From the NCBI GenBank assembly GCA_035772405.1, contig JAYKKM010000428.1:4610001-4674000 (forward strand): 64,000 nt of DNA. The letters run 5' to 3'. Below are positions 1 to 11,038 of this stretch, piece by piece. Origin of the DNA: Chrysogorgia sp. JL179-B06 (Eukaryota > Cnidaria > Anthozoa > Scleralcyonacea > Chrysogorgiidae). Under the pieces are notes generated by a model. It saw only the letters and a program-made list of their open reading frames with translations. It was not told the origin of the DNA and searched no databases. How positions within the stretch are numbered: the stretch's first letter is position 1; the number at the start of each line of letters is the position of its first letter. A program made the position numbers and the translations under genes.

Positions 1-197
1 ATTCACTCGTTTGTGTTTTAAACTCACTCGCTCGTTCATTTCAGAACACAAACAAGTCGTGAACATAAAACCGTACGTCGCACTTTCCATACAATAATCC
101 CATTCTGTCTGAATTTGCGTGATTGCGTGAACCCGTATTCGTGCATGTATGGTTTAAAAACAAATTATCCTAGCATGCATGTACTCTTTCCTAACAG

Positions 198-370
198 GTT
201 GCTGCCCTTTCTGGTGATGCCCGAAGATGCCTTGATATCTGTCGACGCGCAGTTGAGATTGCCGAACAAGAAGCTTTAAATGCTAAACAGAAGCAGGTTC
301 TTGTGGGAATGCCACATGTTGAAAAAGCATTGAATGAAATGTTTTCATCCCCAAAAATTTTAGCTATGAA
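198..370 (+). CDS. ORC1: ORC1-like internal exon (AAA+ C-terminal part)
   Basis: The exon lies between a CAG acceptor (ending at 197) and a GTGAGT donor. It reads as about 57 codons and ends in phase 2. The translation contains SGDARRCLDICRRA and EMFSSPKI, the characteristic lid and winged-helix boundary of ORC1, the largest subunit of the origin recognition complex that loads MCM at replication origins in the nucleus. The rest of the gene lies to the left of the window. The phase fits the next exon at 778. The family call is strong. Whether this is the working locus or a decaying copy is uncertain, because the following exon is damaged. Confidence 0.85.
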
Positions 371-777
371 GTGAGTACTGTAGCGCCGTGTTAATGCGAA
401 TGTTAATGTACATCATAATCTTAGCTCTATTATCTTTCTACAAGTACCTCAATGGCTAGAGCATCGGACTGGATTTCTTTTTGGCCTTCAAATTCCGCCC
501 GTTCCCTATCCAGGAATTTAGCAACGTCCCAAACACAATATTGAACGGATATTGTTGAGAGTGTAAAGATAGCCGGTGTTATGCGTAAAATTAGCTTGCA
601 AGACCGCCATTTAACTTATCGATACCTATTCACTGTATGTTGAAAGGATTTATGGTGAAGGAAAATTTCGAGTGTTGGAATACATACATTTCAAGACCAA
701 ACCTACAAATGCAATGTCAGATATAAAAGTTGGAGATTTTTATTATATTATTTATTTCGTATATATTGTCGTTTTAG
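371..777. other. ORC1 intron
   Basis: Noncoding intron between two ORC1 exons. Its only notable content is the first copy of a dispersed 37-bp repeat at 645-681. Confidence 0.6.
645..681 (-). repeat. Dispersed 37-bp repeat, copy 1 (inverted relative to copy 2)
   Basis: This is the reverse complement of 3235-3271 and ends in the block CTTCACCATAAATCCT. The two copies could be the terminal inverted repeats of a 2.6-kb element spanning 645-3271. Related copies lie at 9745-9781 and, less similar, at 61690-61718. Confidence 0.6.
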
Positions 778-918
778 AAATCTTTCAATACTGGAGGGAT
801 TCTTTTTAAAAGCTATCCTAACAGAATTTAGAAGATCAGGTCTGGAAGAAACAACTTTTTCTTGATTTATATTTTTATTTAGGTTTTTTCTCACTTATCC
901 CTCTATGTCGGATTGAAG
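778..918 (+). pseudogene. ORC1: ORC1-like exon(s), visibly damaged
   Basis: After a TTTTAG acceptor the frame continues in the phase left by the exon at 198-370 and reads the conserved block EFRRSGLEETTF. It then meets a TGA at 863-865 with no GT donor near it. A second stretch, 883-918, follows TTTAG and ends at GAAG|GTAAAA. It matches the next ORC1 segment (FSHLSL then CRIEG) only if two extra bases between those blocks are ignored. The first 85 bp and the last 36 bp are clearly homologous, but as written they cannot be translated together. This could be true pseudogenisation, an allele-specific lesion or a sequence error. Confidence 0.6.
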
Positions 919-963
919 GTAAAATTTGCGCCTTTGCTAATGTTATTGCTGTTATATACAAAA

Positions 964-1171
964 TTGTAGTGTCGACTGCGCATAAATATGACACGTTCTG
1001 AGTCGGGCCTAAATCTTATTTCATACATAACATAAGGCTTAATCAGCCATAGTAAACTATGTAAATTATGTAAATAAGCTATATTTTGTACAATAAGCCA
1101 TGTTATGTATGAAATAAGTTTTAGGCCCGACTCAGAACGTGTCATATTTATGCGCAGTTGACACTACGATT
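964..1171. mobile_element. Foldback MITE
   Basis: About 75 bp at the left end (from TTGTAGTGTCGACTGCGCAT) are repeated inverted at the right end with few mismatches, around a short AT-rich centre. There is no coding capacity, and no clean target duplication was identified. A short piece of the same sequence (AAATATGACACGTTCT) recurs alone at 7,902-7,917. Confidence 0.75.
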
Positions 1172-3234
1172 TCGTGTATTCGTGTTATTGTCATCATTGT
1201 TGTCTATGTTAAACCACTTTCAATGCGTGTTGATGCTGTTATGGCTATGACACCTTTATAGATTCATGTTGACAACGGGGTTAAACTAGACACAAAATGA
1301 TAAAATGGTAACAACATAGAAGCCTGTGTAAAAGGCGTTCCGTTTTTAGCGGAGGGAGGGCGCGTTGTTTGGGAGCGTTGTTGATAGAGAGGTTAAGCAA
1401 GAGGCGTTTGGGACAATGCGACCGCCTCCGGAAGATTTTTTCTATTTTGAAACCAACTGCGAATGACCAGGCATTCTTGATGTCAAATCACCGACTTCAC
1501 AACACGCTTCTTGACGTTGGTGTTTGAAAGGTGAGAGGTTTTCAATTTATTATTGGCGACATTTTGTATATTTAGACAAATTTAGGTATTCTTATTTTTT
1601 ATGGAATTTTTATAGGGCAGCTGTCATCTTGAACGATTTTTATGGTAACTATTAAATGTTTGAACCAGAATGTTGGTCCGATGGAGTGGACAAATGCACA
1701 CGACATTGCTCTGTTCAGAGCAGTAACCCATTCAAAGCGAAGAAAAAACAATCCCAAGGGCGACGTTATGGGAGGAAGTTGCAACGAACGTTAATAAAAT
1801 GCGTACCACAAATTTGAACACGTCTCAGCGAGGTGTGCGCGATCCCTACGTGCTACTGTACACTTCATCTCGCCCAGGAGGTAATGGAAGAAAATGAGAT
1901 GAAAGCTGAACATGAGAAGGAGAAAGGGCGGACATGAAAAAACAATTTAATCCCGATTTTGTCTGAGAAAAACAGAATGATGTTGAAACTCATAGGAAAG
2001 CTTGTGGGCAACCAAAGCTAACTGATACTGTATTGACACTGTTGAAACCATATTTGTGATATTGTTGTTATTTTTGTCGCAAACAGTGATACTAAGTTCA
2101 ATTTGTAAAACTAGTTCATCAAATTTCTTATGAAGTACAGTAACTGGAGTATGAACTAGCCATCATTCCACTTCTCAAAAATCCTTTAAAATGGCACATG
2201 ACAAAAACATACAACTGGGTAGTTGGTGAGAAAAAGAATGTATAAAATGAAATAAAGAATTATTTCATGCTGAACTAAATATTATATTATCGAGTTGCCC
2301 TGTTAAGAATACTCTCTGTAAGAAGAAGAATAGATTTTGTCATATAAAAAAGTGGTGGCTAGTCATCCCAACCACCCCACCCCCTAGATTGACTGACTCT
2401 CTTTAAAATTATACATATTACCCACTGAACCACACGTCAGCAAGAACATGAATGTCGTTTCTATCAAATCTAACTTTACATTCTTCCTCTTTCGTGTTAT
2501 CCAAGTCAAAACGTTCATACAAATCGTATGAGTATTAATTAGAGAATAGAAGTATTAATTCTTCGTTGGAGATAGAACCCGATTCATGAGCTATCAAAAC
2601 CATTTCAAGGAAGACTTAGCTTAGTTACGTCAGACGTTCGTGAAGAACAATGACACGATGCTTAACCTTTTGAGTTTCGTGGCAAAAACGCCGTCCTTGA
2701 TCCAGGTTTTCGCGCGGACATGGCGGTTGCGTTGTCAAAAGCGTCTGGTGTTTAAGATCTCTTATTAGGAGTGGGAGAATAGGGTGGGAGACGAACCGCT
2801 GGGAAACGCTTGTCAAAATCCTATTGCAAGTCGGGCGAGTTGCGACTTCTCGAACAAAAGTATCGGCTAAATTCCCATTGGTTCATTCGAGTCTTGTCTA
2901 AATAACCTGACAACACATCAAATGAAGTCGGTCAAGGTTGTTTGTATTTCGCAGAAAATGATCGAGTGGTGTTGGATGAAGCTTTGTGTGATTTGTCTGA
3001 TTGTTTATCTGTGACGTCATCTCAGGAATGAGTAGATTGAATACAACAAGGAGGGCAATTACATTGTGACAACAAATGCATGTAAATAGCTCCTATATCA
3101 AACTGATGTGATGCATGCAGTTGTGTGACAGAGATCTTGGAGTTGGCACGGCGTCCCTACGTTTTCGTTCCTGAGATGACGTCATGCCAGGTGGGAACCA
3201 GACCCTTTGCAATTTGCAAATTTTGCATGTATAT
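1172..3234. other. Intronic DNA, no gene seen
   Basis: Part of the last ORC1 intron. Several short open frames occur, but none shows a recognisable domain or consistent splice signals. Confidence 0.4.
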
Positions 3235-3271
3235 ATTCCAACACTCGAAATTTTCCTTCACCATAAATCCT
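3235..3271 (+). repeat. Dispersed 37-bp repeat, copy 2
   Basis: Exact inverted partner of 645-681. It sits inside the last ORC1 intron. The stretch between the two copies (1,172-3,234) shows no convincing coding sequence. Confidence 0.6.
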
Positions 3272-3399
3272 TAGAACAACTGTTAGAAACTTAGCTCCAT
3301 CTGTTTATTATTCTTTCTCTGCTAAGTTTCTAACAGTTCTTTGCAGAACTCTCCAGTATAACCATTCCCCATGGTTAATACCTTTTTCCAAGCTATATT

Positions 3400-3723
3400 T
3401 AAAGGTGCCGTCCAGTCCGTTCTGCGCATGTCCACGTTTCTGTTTACATCGTTTGTTTACATTGCATTATATAAACATTGAACATGAAGTATTGCGCATT
3501 TTTCCACACGCTTGAGCTTTTACGCCTAAAAAGCGTGTTATAAAAAGCTGTTCTGTTTCCTAAATGTGGATAATATATCAAACTACCACTCGTACCTTCG
3601 CCACCTTTGACGAATACTCGCTTTCGAACTGTCGCAAATCTATTCCGTTAAAGTTTGTTGATATATGGGGTCCCCAACGTTTGAAATATCACACATGCGC
3701 AGAACGGACTGGACAGCACTTTT
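3400..3723. mobile_element. Foldback/MITE with ~30-bp inverted ends
   Basis: The left end (AAAGGTGCCGTCCAGTCCG) is inverted at the right end (CGGACTGGACAGCACTTTT). The arms extend about 32 bp and the interior is noncoding. It lies inside the last ORC1 intron. Confidence 0.65.
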
Positions 3724-3927
3724 AAGTTTGTCACCAAACTAATACAGAAGGGTTATAAAAAGGGTTGATATGAGGTTTATCTGCAACACAGGGGCGTTGT
3801 TGTCAAATTTGAGCATGGCCCTTGTTGATAATAGTAATTTTCCTGAAAATGTTACCTTGGTAAAATAAAGTTGTTTTTTATGTAATTACCTTTTTAATTA
3901 ATTTTGTTTTGTTTTGATATTCTGAAG

Positions 3928-4100
3928 GAGTTTCCGCTCCAGGACCGTCTGTGGTATCCGCCATCGTGAGTCGCTTAGGAGAAACACGTCTATTACTGGT
4001 TGACCCTGGACGTTGTGATTTACAACAAAGAATAAGACTGAATGTCAACAAAGATGATATTTTGTTTGCTTTGAAAACGGCAAATAAAGACTCAAGATAG
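3928..4100 (+). CDS. ORC1: ORC1-like terminal exon
   Basis: The exon follows a CTGAAG acceptor and ends with TAG at 4098-4100. The translation includes SRLGETRLLLVDPGR and RLNVNKDDILFALK, the C-terminal winged-helix tail of ORC1 that contacts origin DNA. Entering it in phase 1 from the preceding exon (GAA G|GA) gives the correct frame, which supports the splice junction. The intron before it is about 3 kb and contains a MITE, a 37-bp inverted repeat pair and a foldback element. No clear coding sequence follows until the LINE at 5.46 kb. Confidence 0.8.
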
Positions 4101-4424
4101 AAAATTATGCTTATTTCCAGGCGAACCTATACTTTGGTTGCTCAAACGATAAAATAAATTAAATATGCTCAAAAAGAAACTTGTTTTAGGTGTAAAAATA
4201 TTTATATTGAGGTATGATCTTAATCAAACTCTTGTGGAATAAAACGCAAAGTTAGGCCGATTTGACTGCATTAAAAAGCTGCGAATGTGAACTCACATTG
4301 TTCAAAGTCAGTCTCCGTTGGGATTATTTATCATTTTATATCTGTTTTTAGTATCACGTTTCTATCACAACTCCTCAATTTTCATTGGGTATCGCAGGAG
4401 TTACTATCTGCTGTTAGTATCAAC

Positions 4425-5360
4425 CAACTAGTGGTCTATTACAAATTCGGAATTCTGATTGGCTGAGCTACTCACTGTCTATTGGTGATAGACCACTAGT
4501 AGCGTTATCCAATCACAAACCTTATGCTGGAATATTCCTATCCTGGCCAATCAGAAGCCACGACATATTCACGCTGCACGGCCAAACCTGAAATCTAGTC
4601 CAAACTAGTCCGCTAAAATCTAGTCCGCTAAAATTTATATACGAGTGATGAAATCATGAAAACATTGGCCCGAAATTAATGGAAAATTGTTCAGTTTGAC
4701 ATTTTCGAATACGAAAATGAATTCGCTTATGCCAATGGAGTATATCTACACCAAATGTTAAGCAAAATAATTACAATCTCGTTTTTGGTTAGCGATTGTT
4801 TATCATGTGCCATCGAGCAACTCTACATTTGAATGGGGAGATTTCTACAAACAAAAAGGTAAAACTATCTGAAAATTTGGAACAATGTTAGAAAGGTTGT
4901 TTGTATCAACTTCAACTTGTATCAACATTTATGGTTGATACTAAAACAATTAGACAACTCGCCCTCGTTGTCTATTTAACAATTAGACAACGAGAACGAG
5001 TTGTCTATTTAACAATTAGACAACGAGAACGAGTTGTCTATTTAACAATTAGACAACGAGAACGAGTTGTCTATTTAACAAATAGTCAACGAAGGCGAAG
5101 CCTGAGTTGACTATTCGCTCATAGACAACGAGGACGAGTTGTCTAATTGTTTTAGTAGAAACAAATCAGTGGACTATTACAAATCATGCATTCTCGAAAA
5201 AATTATCCAAAAAACTCATCTGAAACCTCCCCATGAAAACGAGAGTTTTCTGCCATTGTTTTGAGCGCGTTTCCCAAACGTTGTCTATCACGAATAGACA
5301 ACGGTTGAGTAGCCAATCAGAATGCAGCATTTGTAATAGACCATGGTCAGTTTCTACTAA
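4425..5360. repeat. Inverted-repeat region with palindromic tandem array
   Basis: The segment around 4426-4475 (GTGGTCTATTACAAAT then TTCTGATTGGCT) recurs inverted around 5310-5358 and partly in direct orientation near 5172. Between them, 4964-5075 holds about four 33-bp units whose core (AGACAAC, 8 bp, GTTGTCT) is palindromic. A related inverted block, without the array, follows at 5365-5415. This looks like a foldback element that expanded internally. Confidence 0.55.
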
Positions 5361-6260
5361 GAGCAGATAGTCAACTCGGGCTTCGCCCTCGTTGACTATC
5401 TGCTCATAGACAACTCGTTCTCGTATCTCAGCCGCACCATGGTGCAATAAGAATATAACCGATGAGAAAATTGAGCGTAGGAGGCTTGAAAGGCGTTGGC
5501 GTGCACCTGGGCTCACCGTCGATCGTGGAAACTATATGAAGAAATGTAGAGCGGTTAACCAGCTCATTTTCAGATCGAAAATGGACTACTATGCAGCTCT
5601 CGTAGAAGAGCATCAGGCCGACCCAAAAGCTCTTTTTTCAACTGTTAACAAATTACTCCACTTGAAGGGTGAGAGGAAACTTCCATCATGGAATAACACT
5701 GCTGAGTTGGCTGAAGCCTTCGCCGACTACTTTACGAATAAGATTCTAATCTAAATATCAAGAATGGCCTCGATCGAGAAGGAATAGTGAGGTTGAGCAA
5801 ATGGAATTCTCGCTGTCAGAAACCAGTGAATCCAATGTTTCTAACTGTCTCTGTGATTTTCACTTAATCACTTGTGAAGAGTTACTTACCACCATTGGTA
5901 CTACTTATGCGAAGTCATGCGAATTGGATCCATTTTCCGCACCCGTTTTCAAGGTGTGCTATGATATCGTGTTACCTATTGTAACAAAGATAGTAAATCT
6001 ATCACTCTAACAAGGTTTGCTGCCAGACGATCTAAAGGAAGCTTTGGTTAAACCTCGCTTAAAAAAGGCGCTGTTGGACTGTGAACTTTTTACAAATTTT
6101 AGGCCTATTTCAAATCTGACCTTCATCTCCAAATCATGTGAGAAAGTTGTTGCTCATCAAACAACTATCCACCTCCTTGAAAACGAACTTATTGAAGAAT
6201 ATCAATCGGCATACAGAGTTGGGCATAGCACAGAATCTGCGTTACTAAGAGTACAGAACG

Positions 6261-6524
6261 ATGTGTTATATTACTTCAAACTTGTCTGCAGCATTTGACA
6301 CCGTCAATCATGAACTGCTGTTGAGGAGACTCGATGACCGCTTTGGTGTCAAAGGCAATGCTCTGAAATGGTTCAAATCGTACCTTTCTGGGTGTAAACA
6401 ATTCGTTGCGATTGGCAAGGATCGTTCATCAAGTCGGACGCTAAATTTTGGACTTCCACAAGGCTCCGTGCTAGGCCCATTGCTGTATACTCTCTGTACA
6501 CTGCGCCACTGGGGGAAATCGTGA
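6261..6524 (+). pseudogene. LINE RT fragment (fingers/palm)
   Basis: Contains AAFDTVNHELLLRRLDD and GLPQGSVLGPLLY, RT motifs A and B of a CR1/L2-like element. The frame is broken before (at about 6,298) and after (at about 6,520). The catalytic YADD follows in another frame at 6,552-6,563. It is part of the decayed LINE at 5,463-7,553. Confidence 0.75.
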
Positions 6525-6739
6525 GAGATCATAGGGTTTCTTTTCATCTATATGCCGATGATACCCAAATATATTTTAGTTTTAAGACAACGGTTGCTGT
6601 CGATCAAAAATACGCCCAATCCAAGGTGGAAGCCTGCGTTCGTGACATAGACATGTGGATGTTACACAATGACCTCGTCCTCCACGCCAAACATCGCCCG
6701 CCGCCATGTCTTGACACCGTTTAAGTTGCAAGTGCACCC

Positions 6740-7346
6740 GTGTTAGCCTCTCCATTCGCTAAGAACATTGGTGTCTACATGGATAGTACGTTAACTTTAC
6801 ACAAGCAAATAACAGAGACATGTAAATCAGCATTCTATTCTATAAGAAACATATCTAAGATTAGGAAATTTCTAAACTTAGACACAGCTAAGATTCTTGT
6901 GCACGCTTTCGTTATATCCAAACTGGATCATTGTAATTCATTGCTATATGGCCTACCTAAATATGAAATTCAGCGCCTACAACATGCCTTAAACAGTGCA
7001 ACTAGGTTAATAACATTGTCGCACAAGTTCGATCATATAACGCCGCTATTAATGAGTTTGCATTGGTTGCCGATTGAACAGCGCATAGATCTTTACATAT
7101 AAGGCACTTCATGATACCGCGCCCAGTTACATTAAGGATTTGTTGGAGCCCTATGTATCGAACCGCCATTTGTGCTCCGCTAAAAAGATGCTCCTTAGGG
7201 AACCAGCATATATTAACCATCGTTCTTTTTCAGTTTCAGCACCGCGGTTGTGGAATGCTCTGCCATTTGAGTTAAAATGTAGTCCCTCTGTTAACAGTTT
7301 TAAAAATGGTCTTAAAACTTTCCTTTTCAAAAAGACGTTTTCTTAA
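6740..7346 (+). pseudogene. LINE RT C-terminal fragments
   Basis: Two adjacent frames (6740-7102 and 7140-7346) encode the thumb and C-terminal region of the same LINE: KILVHAFVISKLDHCNSL, then APRLWNALPFELK and a lysine/phenylalanine-rich end. A frame change near 7,100 separates them. Confidence 0.7.
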
Positions 7347-7515
7347 ACATTGGATAAGTTTTAGTTTTATATTAGTTTTAGCTTTATATTTGTTTTAGCT
7401 ATGTTGTTTATATTTTCTGTAATTCTTCTTCTAGTTATTTAGGCTTAACATTGAACTATATCATTAATTTTAGATAAATTTCTATATATTATGTAAAAAG
7501 CGCTATATAAATACT

Positions 7516-7517
<2 letters not shown>

Positions 7518-7553
<36 letters not shown>
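7518..7553. repeat. (ATT)n tail of the LINE
   Basis: Twelve ATT/TTA units directly after the LINE 3' end. Confidence 0.9.
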
Positions 7554-7685
7554 TGACTCACAAATGTTGCAAATGAGCTATTTTCTCAATAATTATTATT
7601 TTCGCAATAATTATGCGTAAATGCGGACAACCATGGGTATTGACGTCATCTCGACAAAGTGCTATTACTTCTTGAGGCGCGAATA

Positions 7686-8393
7686 GGCCGTTGTGAAAAC
7701 CCGGAACGGCGGAATATGCCGGAATTTCACGGAATATGACGGAATATCACGGAATTATCGTGAATAATATAATGAAATCCTTGACAAGCAGTATTCTCAT
7801 TCATTGCGTTTTGGTAATTCTTGCCTCGTGTGTAATATGGACAATTCTAATCATGGTAAGTGAAGAAAAGCACAAAACAAACCTTTCTTCGTCTTGTATA
7901 AATATGACACGTTCTAGATAATTAGATTTAAATGTTTATGCTTGAGTAGGTTTTGCGAAATATTTGTAAGTTGCTGGTTTATTTCAAGTACCTGTAACGT
8001 AATTTTAATGCCTTTTGAACCAATTTGGTTGAGAAATACACACAACTTCTTCCCCAGAGTCTGCGGTTCTTTTGGCCAGTGGCAAGGCTCTAATGCGTAT
8101 CTAGGAGGATTTGAAGTTTAGACGATACAGAGACGGCAGGGTACGAGCCAGAACTTACAGTAATCAATTTTAAAGAGGGTTTTCCAAGGGGAGTCAGTGT
8201 TCTCTTCAAACTTCGTCCTGTGTTACCACATTTTCCCCTATTTTGTCCGCACTTTGAAAAAAAAAATACTATGACCGCAGATTTGCCAAACTAGTAAAGT
8301 TGACCATCATAAATGTTCTGCGTGGATTGTGATTAGATTCCTAATTACGTAATATTCCGGCATATTCCGCCGTTCCGGGTTTTCACAACGGCC
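7686..8393. mobile_element. MULE-like MITE with 10-bp target duplication
   Basis: Inverted ends of about 39 bp begin GGCCGTTGTGAAAACCCGG at the left and are mirrored at 8355-8393. The 10-bp GGCGCGAATA flanks both sides (7676-7685 and 8394-8403). Target duplications of 9-11 bp are characteristic of Mutator-like elements. No transposase is encoded, so it would be moved in trans. The superfamily is inferred from duplication size only. Confidence 0.7.
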
Positions 8394-8403
8394 GGCGCGA
8401 ATA

Positions 8404-8995
8404 TTATGAACTGGTCAAGCGCTGTCAAATTAAATATTCAGAATTGGCCACCAGCTGCAAATACGCTGATTTCAAAACACTTTTGCTAGCGTTTGACGTT
8501 ATTATTTATATTTTCTGATATTAAGATGTTTTACTGCTTTCTAAAAATATTATGAACTCATCATGGGTAATCCATTTGATCTTCTATTTATAATTTACGT
8601 TAATACACGAGTACATGACCATAGAAAAATGAATTATTGTAAAGTTGCAGTATTGATTTATTTTCTGCAGATATTCATGACTTTGCCGGCTGTTTACGAA
8701 AAAGATATAGCAAACATGCATTTGAATCTATATAACTAGAAAATTGCCACAATATTGACCGCTAACAATCATCAACTTACCATGAGTGCAACCAAAAATA
8801 TCGCTACACGAAACCGAAAAGCCATATTGTGTGTTAGTCTTGCAAGCCAAAATATTTTCGTAAATAACAATAATACACTGAATGACCTGCCTCCTCCGCA
8901 TTTTTAAAATTTATATCCGTCAGTTGTCACCATGATTACCGATCGGATAACAGACGTTGCCGCACGATTCATCACTGAATAAAGAGTTAGACTGA
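8404..8995. other. Intergenic DNA, nothing recognised
   Basis: AT-rich sequence without convincing coding, repeat or RNA features. Confidence 0.35.
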
Positions 8996-9325
8996 GGCTG
9001 CGTTTACACTAGAGCAAAGGTATCCGGATTCATATTGTTTTGCATCCTCATGGGAATATAAAACAATACGAATCCGATTACTTTTGCTCTACAGGGTGTC
9101 CCAAAAAAAAGGCTATACCTTTTCAAATTCAAATTAGCATGTTAATTCAAGCAACCTATTGTAGTTCTTTGAAATTCATTATCGCTTTTGAACTACGAAT
9201 GCGTAAAAACACACAGTTTTATACACATGGGATATTAAACACAATAGGTTGTTTGAATTAACACGCTCATTTGAATTTGAAAAGGTAGCCTTTTTTTTGG
9301 GACACTCTGTAGTGTAAACGCAGCC
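8996..9325. mobile_element. Palindromic MITE interrupted by a second MITE
   Basis: The two arms begin GGCTGCGTTTACACTAGAGC and its complement. When the element at 9092-9309 and one TA are ignored, they form an almost uninterrupted 110-bp palindrome. Target duplication is ambiguous (TGA or CTGAG). Confidence 0.7.
9092..9309. mobile_element. Tc1/mariner-type MITE nested in another MITE
   Basis: Starts CAGGGTGTCCCAAAA and ends in the complementary inverted repeat. The arms are about 70 bp. It is flanked on both sides by TA (9090-9091, 9310-9311), the mariner target. It carries no transposase and sits inside the right arm of the element at 8996-9325, so it is the younger insertion. Confidence 0.8.
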
Positions 9326-10126
9326 TGAGAGAGAGTGACGTAATAGTTTAATTATTTTTTTGTCTTCGTCTGTCGGAGTTATATTTCAGACGTCATCACC
9401 AACGAACAATAGACCCACGCTTAACGCATGATGCAACACCCACTCACAATAATACAACACAAACAAACGATGCCAGACATAACGAACCAGACGTATAATA
9501 ATATCCTGACAAACACGCTTTCATTTGACTCTGCAGATGACCGCCGCTCACGAGGCCGTCGAAACGTCAGTCACCTGGTCGATCAATTTCACACTTCAAT
9601 TCTACCATATACATGTTTCCTTAATCCCTATGCTCGGCGTCATGATCAGGTTCTTTGTTTCTTTTGACTAATTTAAATCCCTACCTTAATACATGTCCAC
9701 TCAATTTCTTTTGAAAGCAACACATTAAACAACGAAAATACCAAATTCCAACACTCGAAATTTTCCTTCACCATAAATCCTTTCTACATGTATATAGTCG
9801 GTTTTGTTCAAATTTTCTACGGCAATATTTTTAACGACGATTGTGCAACGATAATGCGACGATTCGTGTAGTGACGACTGACGTATAAAACAAACAAGAA
9901 TTCATGTTTGAATCTGATCTTTTCTTTTGAGCACCTATTTCTTCATTGTACAAAATGTGTTTTAATTATCTATACAATAAATGGCCTTCATTCAAGTTGT
10001 ATTAACCTCCATTGACACAGAAAATAGCAAGCGTTTAATTAAACCATGTACATTTGATCCGTTGAACAGAAATTGGCAATGTTACAAACATAAATGATGA
10101 GATTGAAAAGTTTATATTCTGATAAT
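9326..10126. other. Intergenic DNA with repeat debris
   Basis: Contains a dispersed 37-bp repeat (9745-9781) and a short stretch at 9.53 kb resembling sequences found near Penelope-like elements. No gene is supported. Confidence 0.35.
9745..9781 (+). repeat. Dispersed 37-bp repeat, copy 3
   Basis: Same sequence and orientation as 3235-3271. It has no inverted partner nearby. Confidence 0.55.
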
Positions 10127-10370
10127 CGACGGTACCGAAAAAGATGGCGACTGGTACATTTGACCATAATTCCTTGCGCGCAGTAAACATTGAATCTCGT
10201 AGAAATAGCAGAATATAGAGTTTCAAAAAGATTAAATTTGGTAAAAAGGAAGCTTTTGGGTATTTAATTTATGTTTGCAAGGTAAACAATGTTAAGCTGT
10301 TATTACAAGTGGTTTAAGGTCGCAAAGCATTCTGGTAAAATGTACAGCTGCCATCTTTTTCGGTACCGTC
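10127..10370. mobile_element. Foldback/MITE
   Basis: About 34 bp starting GACGGTACCGAAAAAGATGG are repeated inverted at 10337-10370, with noncoding interior and AAT on either side. No transposase. Confidence 0.6.
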
Positions 10371-10659
10371 AATTAGATTCAAACAATGTAATTATTACAA
10401 TATAGCCTGTTATTTAAAAATGATTATTACACTAAATTTTCTCTTTAACGGCCTTATAACGCCTGGAGATGACTGCACAACGTAACTCAACTACGACAAC
10501 ATTTAATTACTCTGCTTATTTTACTGTAATTTATTACCATAATATTATGTAAGGATTGAAGTTTCTGCCTGTCAATTTATTCAGCTTCTTTCCATTAAAC
10601 GCTCCTGCTGTTGTTCTCCTCATTTCGTACTATTTTCGCCCTCTTCCTTTCCCTTGCCT

Positions 10660-10895
10660 TATTCGCTGCCCACTTTCCCCTCCTCCTCTCCTTCCTTCTC
10701 CTCGTCTTCCTCTTCCTTCTCCTCTTCCTCCTCCTCTTCTGCCTCCTCCTCCTGTTTCTCCTTCTTCTCTTCCTCTTCCTCCTCCTCTTTCTCCTCTTCC
10801 TCCTCCTGCTCCTCTTCTTCCTCCTCCTCCTTCTCCTCCTGCTGTTGATCCTCTTCTTCCTGTTCGTCTTCCTTCGCTTCTTCCTCCATCTCCAG
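10660..10895. repeat. Pyrimidine-rich microsatellite (TCC/TTC)
   Basis: Nearly pure C/T on the + strand. Open frames in every phase here give only Ser-, Leu-, Pro- or Glu-rich low complexity, so they are not genes. It lies about 150 bp beyond the stop codon of the helicase exon and could fall in its 3' transcribed region. Confidence 0.8.
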
Positions 10896-11038
10896 CATAC
10901 TCTACACCATTATACGGCACGGGCAGGAATTTTTCTAAAAAGCAAAGATATGAGAATAAGCAAACAATGTCTAGGGTAAACGTGGCCATACTTGATACAA
11001 CAAAGCATGTCATTACATTCTCCTCAATTGTGCCATCC

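Larger units (their letters stand above)
5463..7553 (+). mobile_element. CR1/L2-like LINE, 5'-truncated and decayed
   Basis: Reverse-transcriptase blocks occur in order but in several frames: FRPISNLT (about 6.1 kb), LSAAFDTVNHELLLRRL (6.3 kb), GLPQGSVLGPLL (6.45 kb), YADDTQIYF (6.55 kb), then the C-terminal region with LDHCNSLLYGLP and APRLWNALPFEL. The upstream end begins within the region preceding RT, so the endonuclease is missing. At least five frame interruptions make it inactive. The 3' end is GCGCTATATAAATACTGT followed by an (ATT)n tail at 7518-7553, typical of CR1/L2-type elements. Confidence 0.85.

Noticed and set aside
7736..7921. 61-residue open frame within the MULE-like MITE
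   Set aside because: Hydrophobic but inside a non-autonomous element with no coding precedent.
9530..9580. Possible hammerhead ribozyme (GTCGAAACGTCAGTC with a GATGA upstream)
   Set aside because: The first core element reads CAGATGA and not CUGAUGA, and the stems pair poorly.
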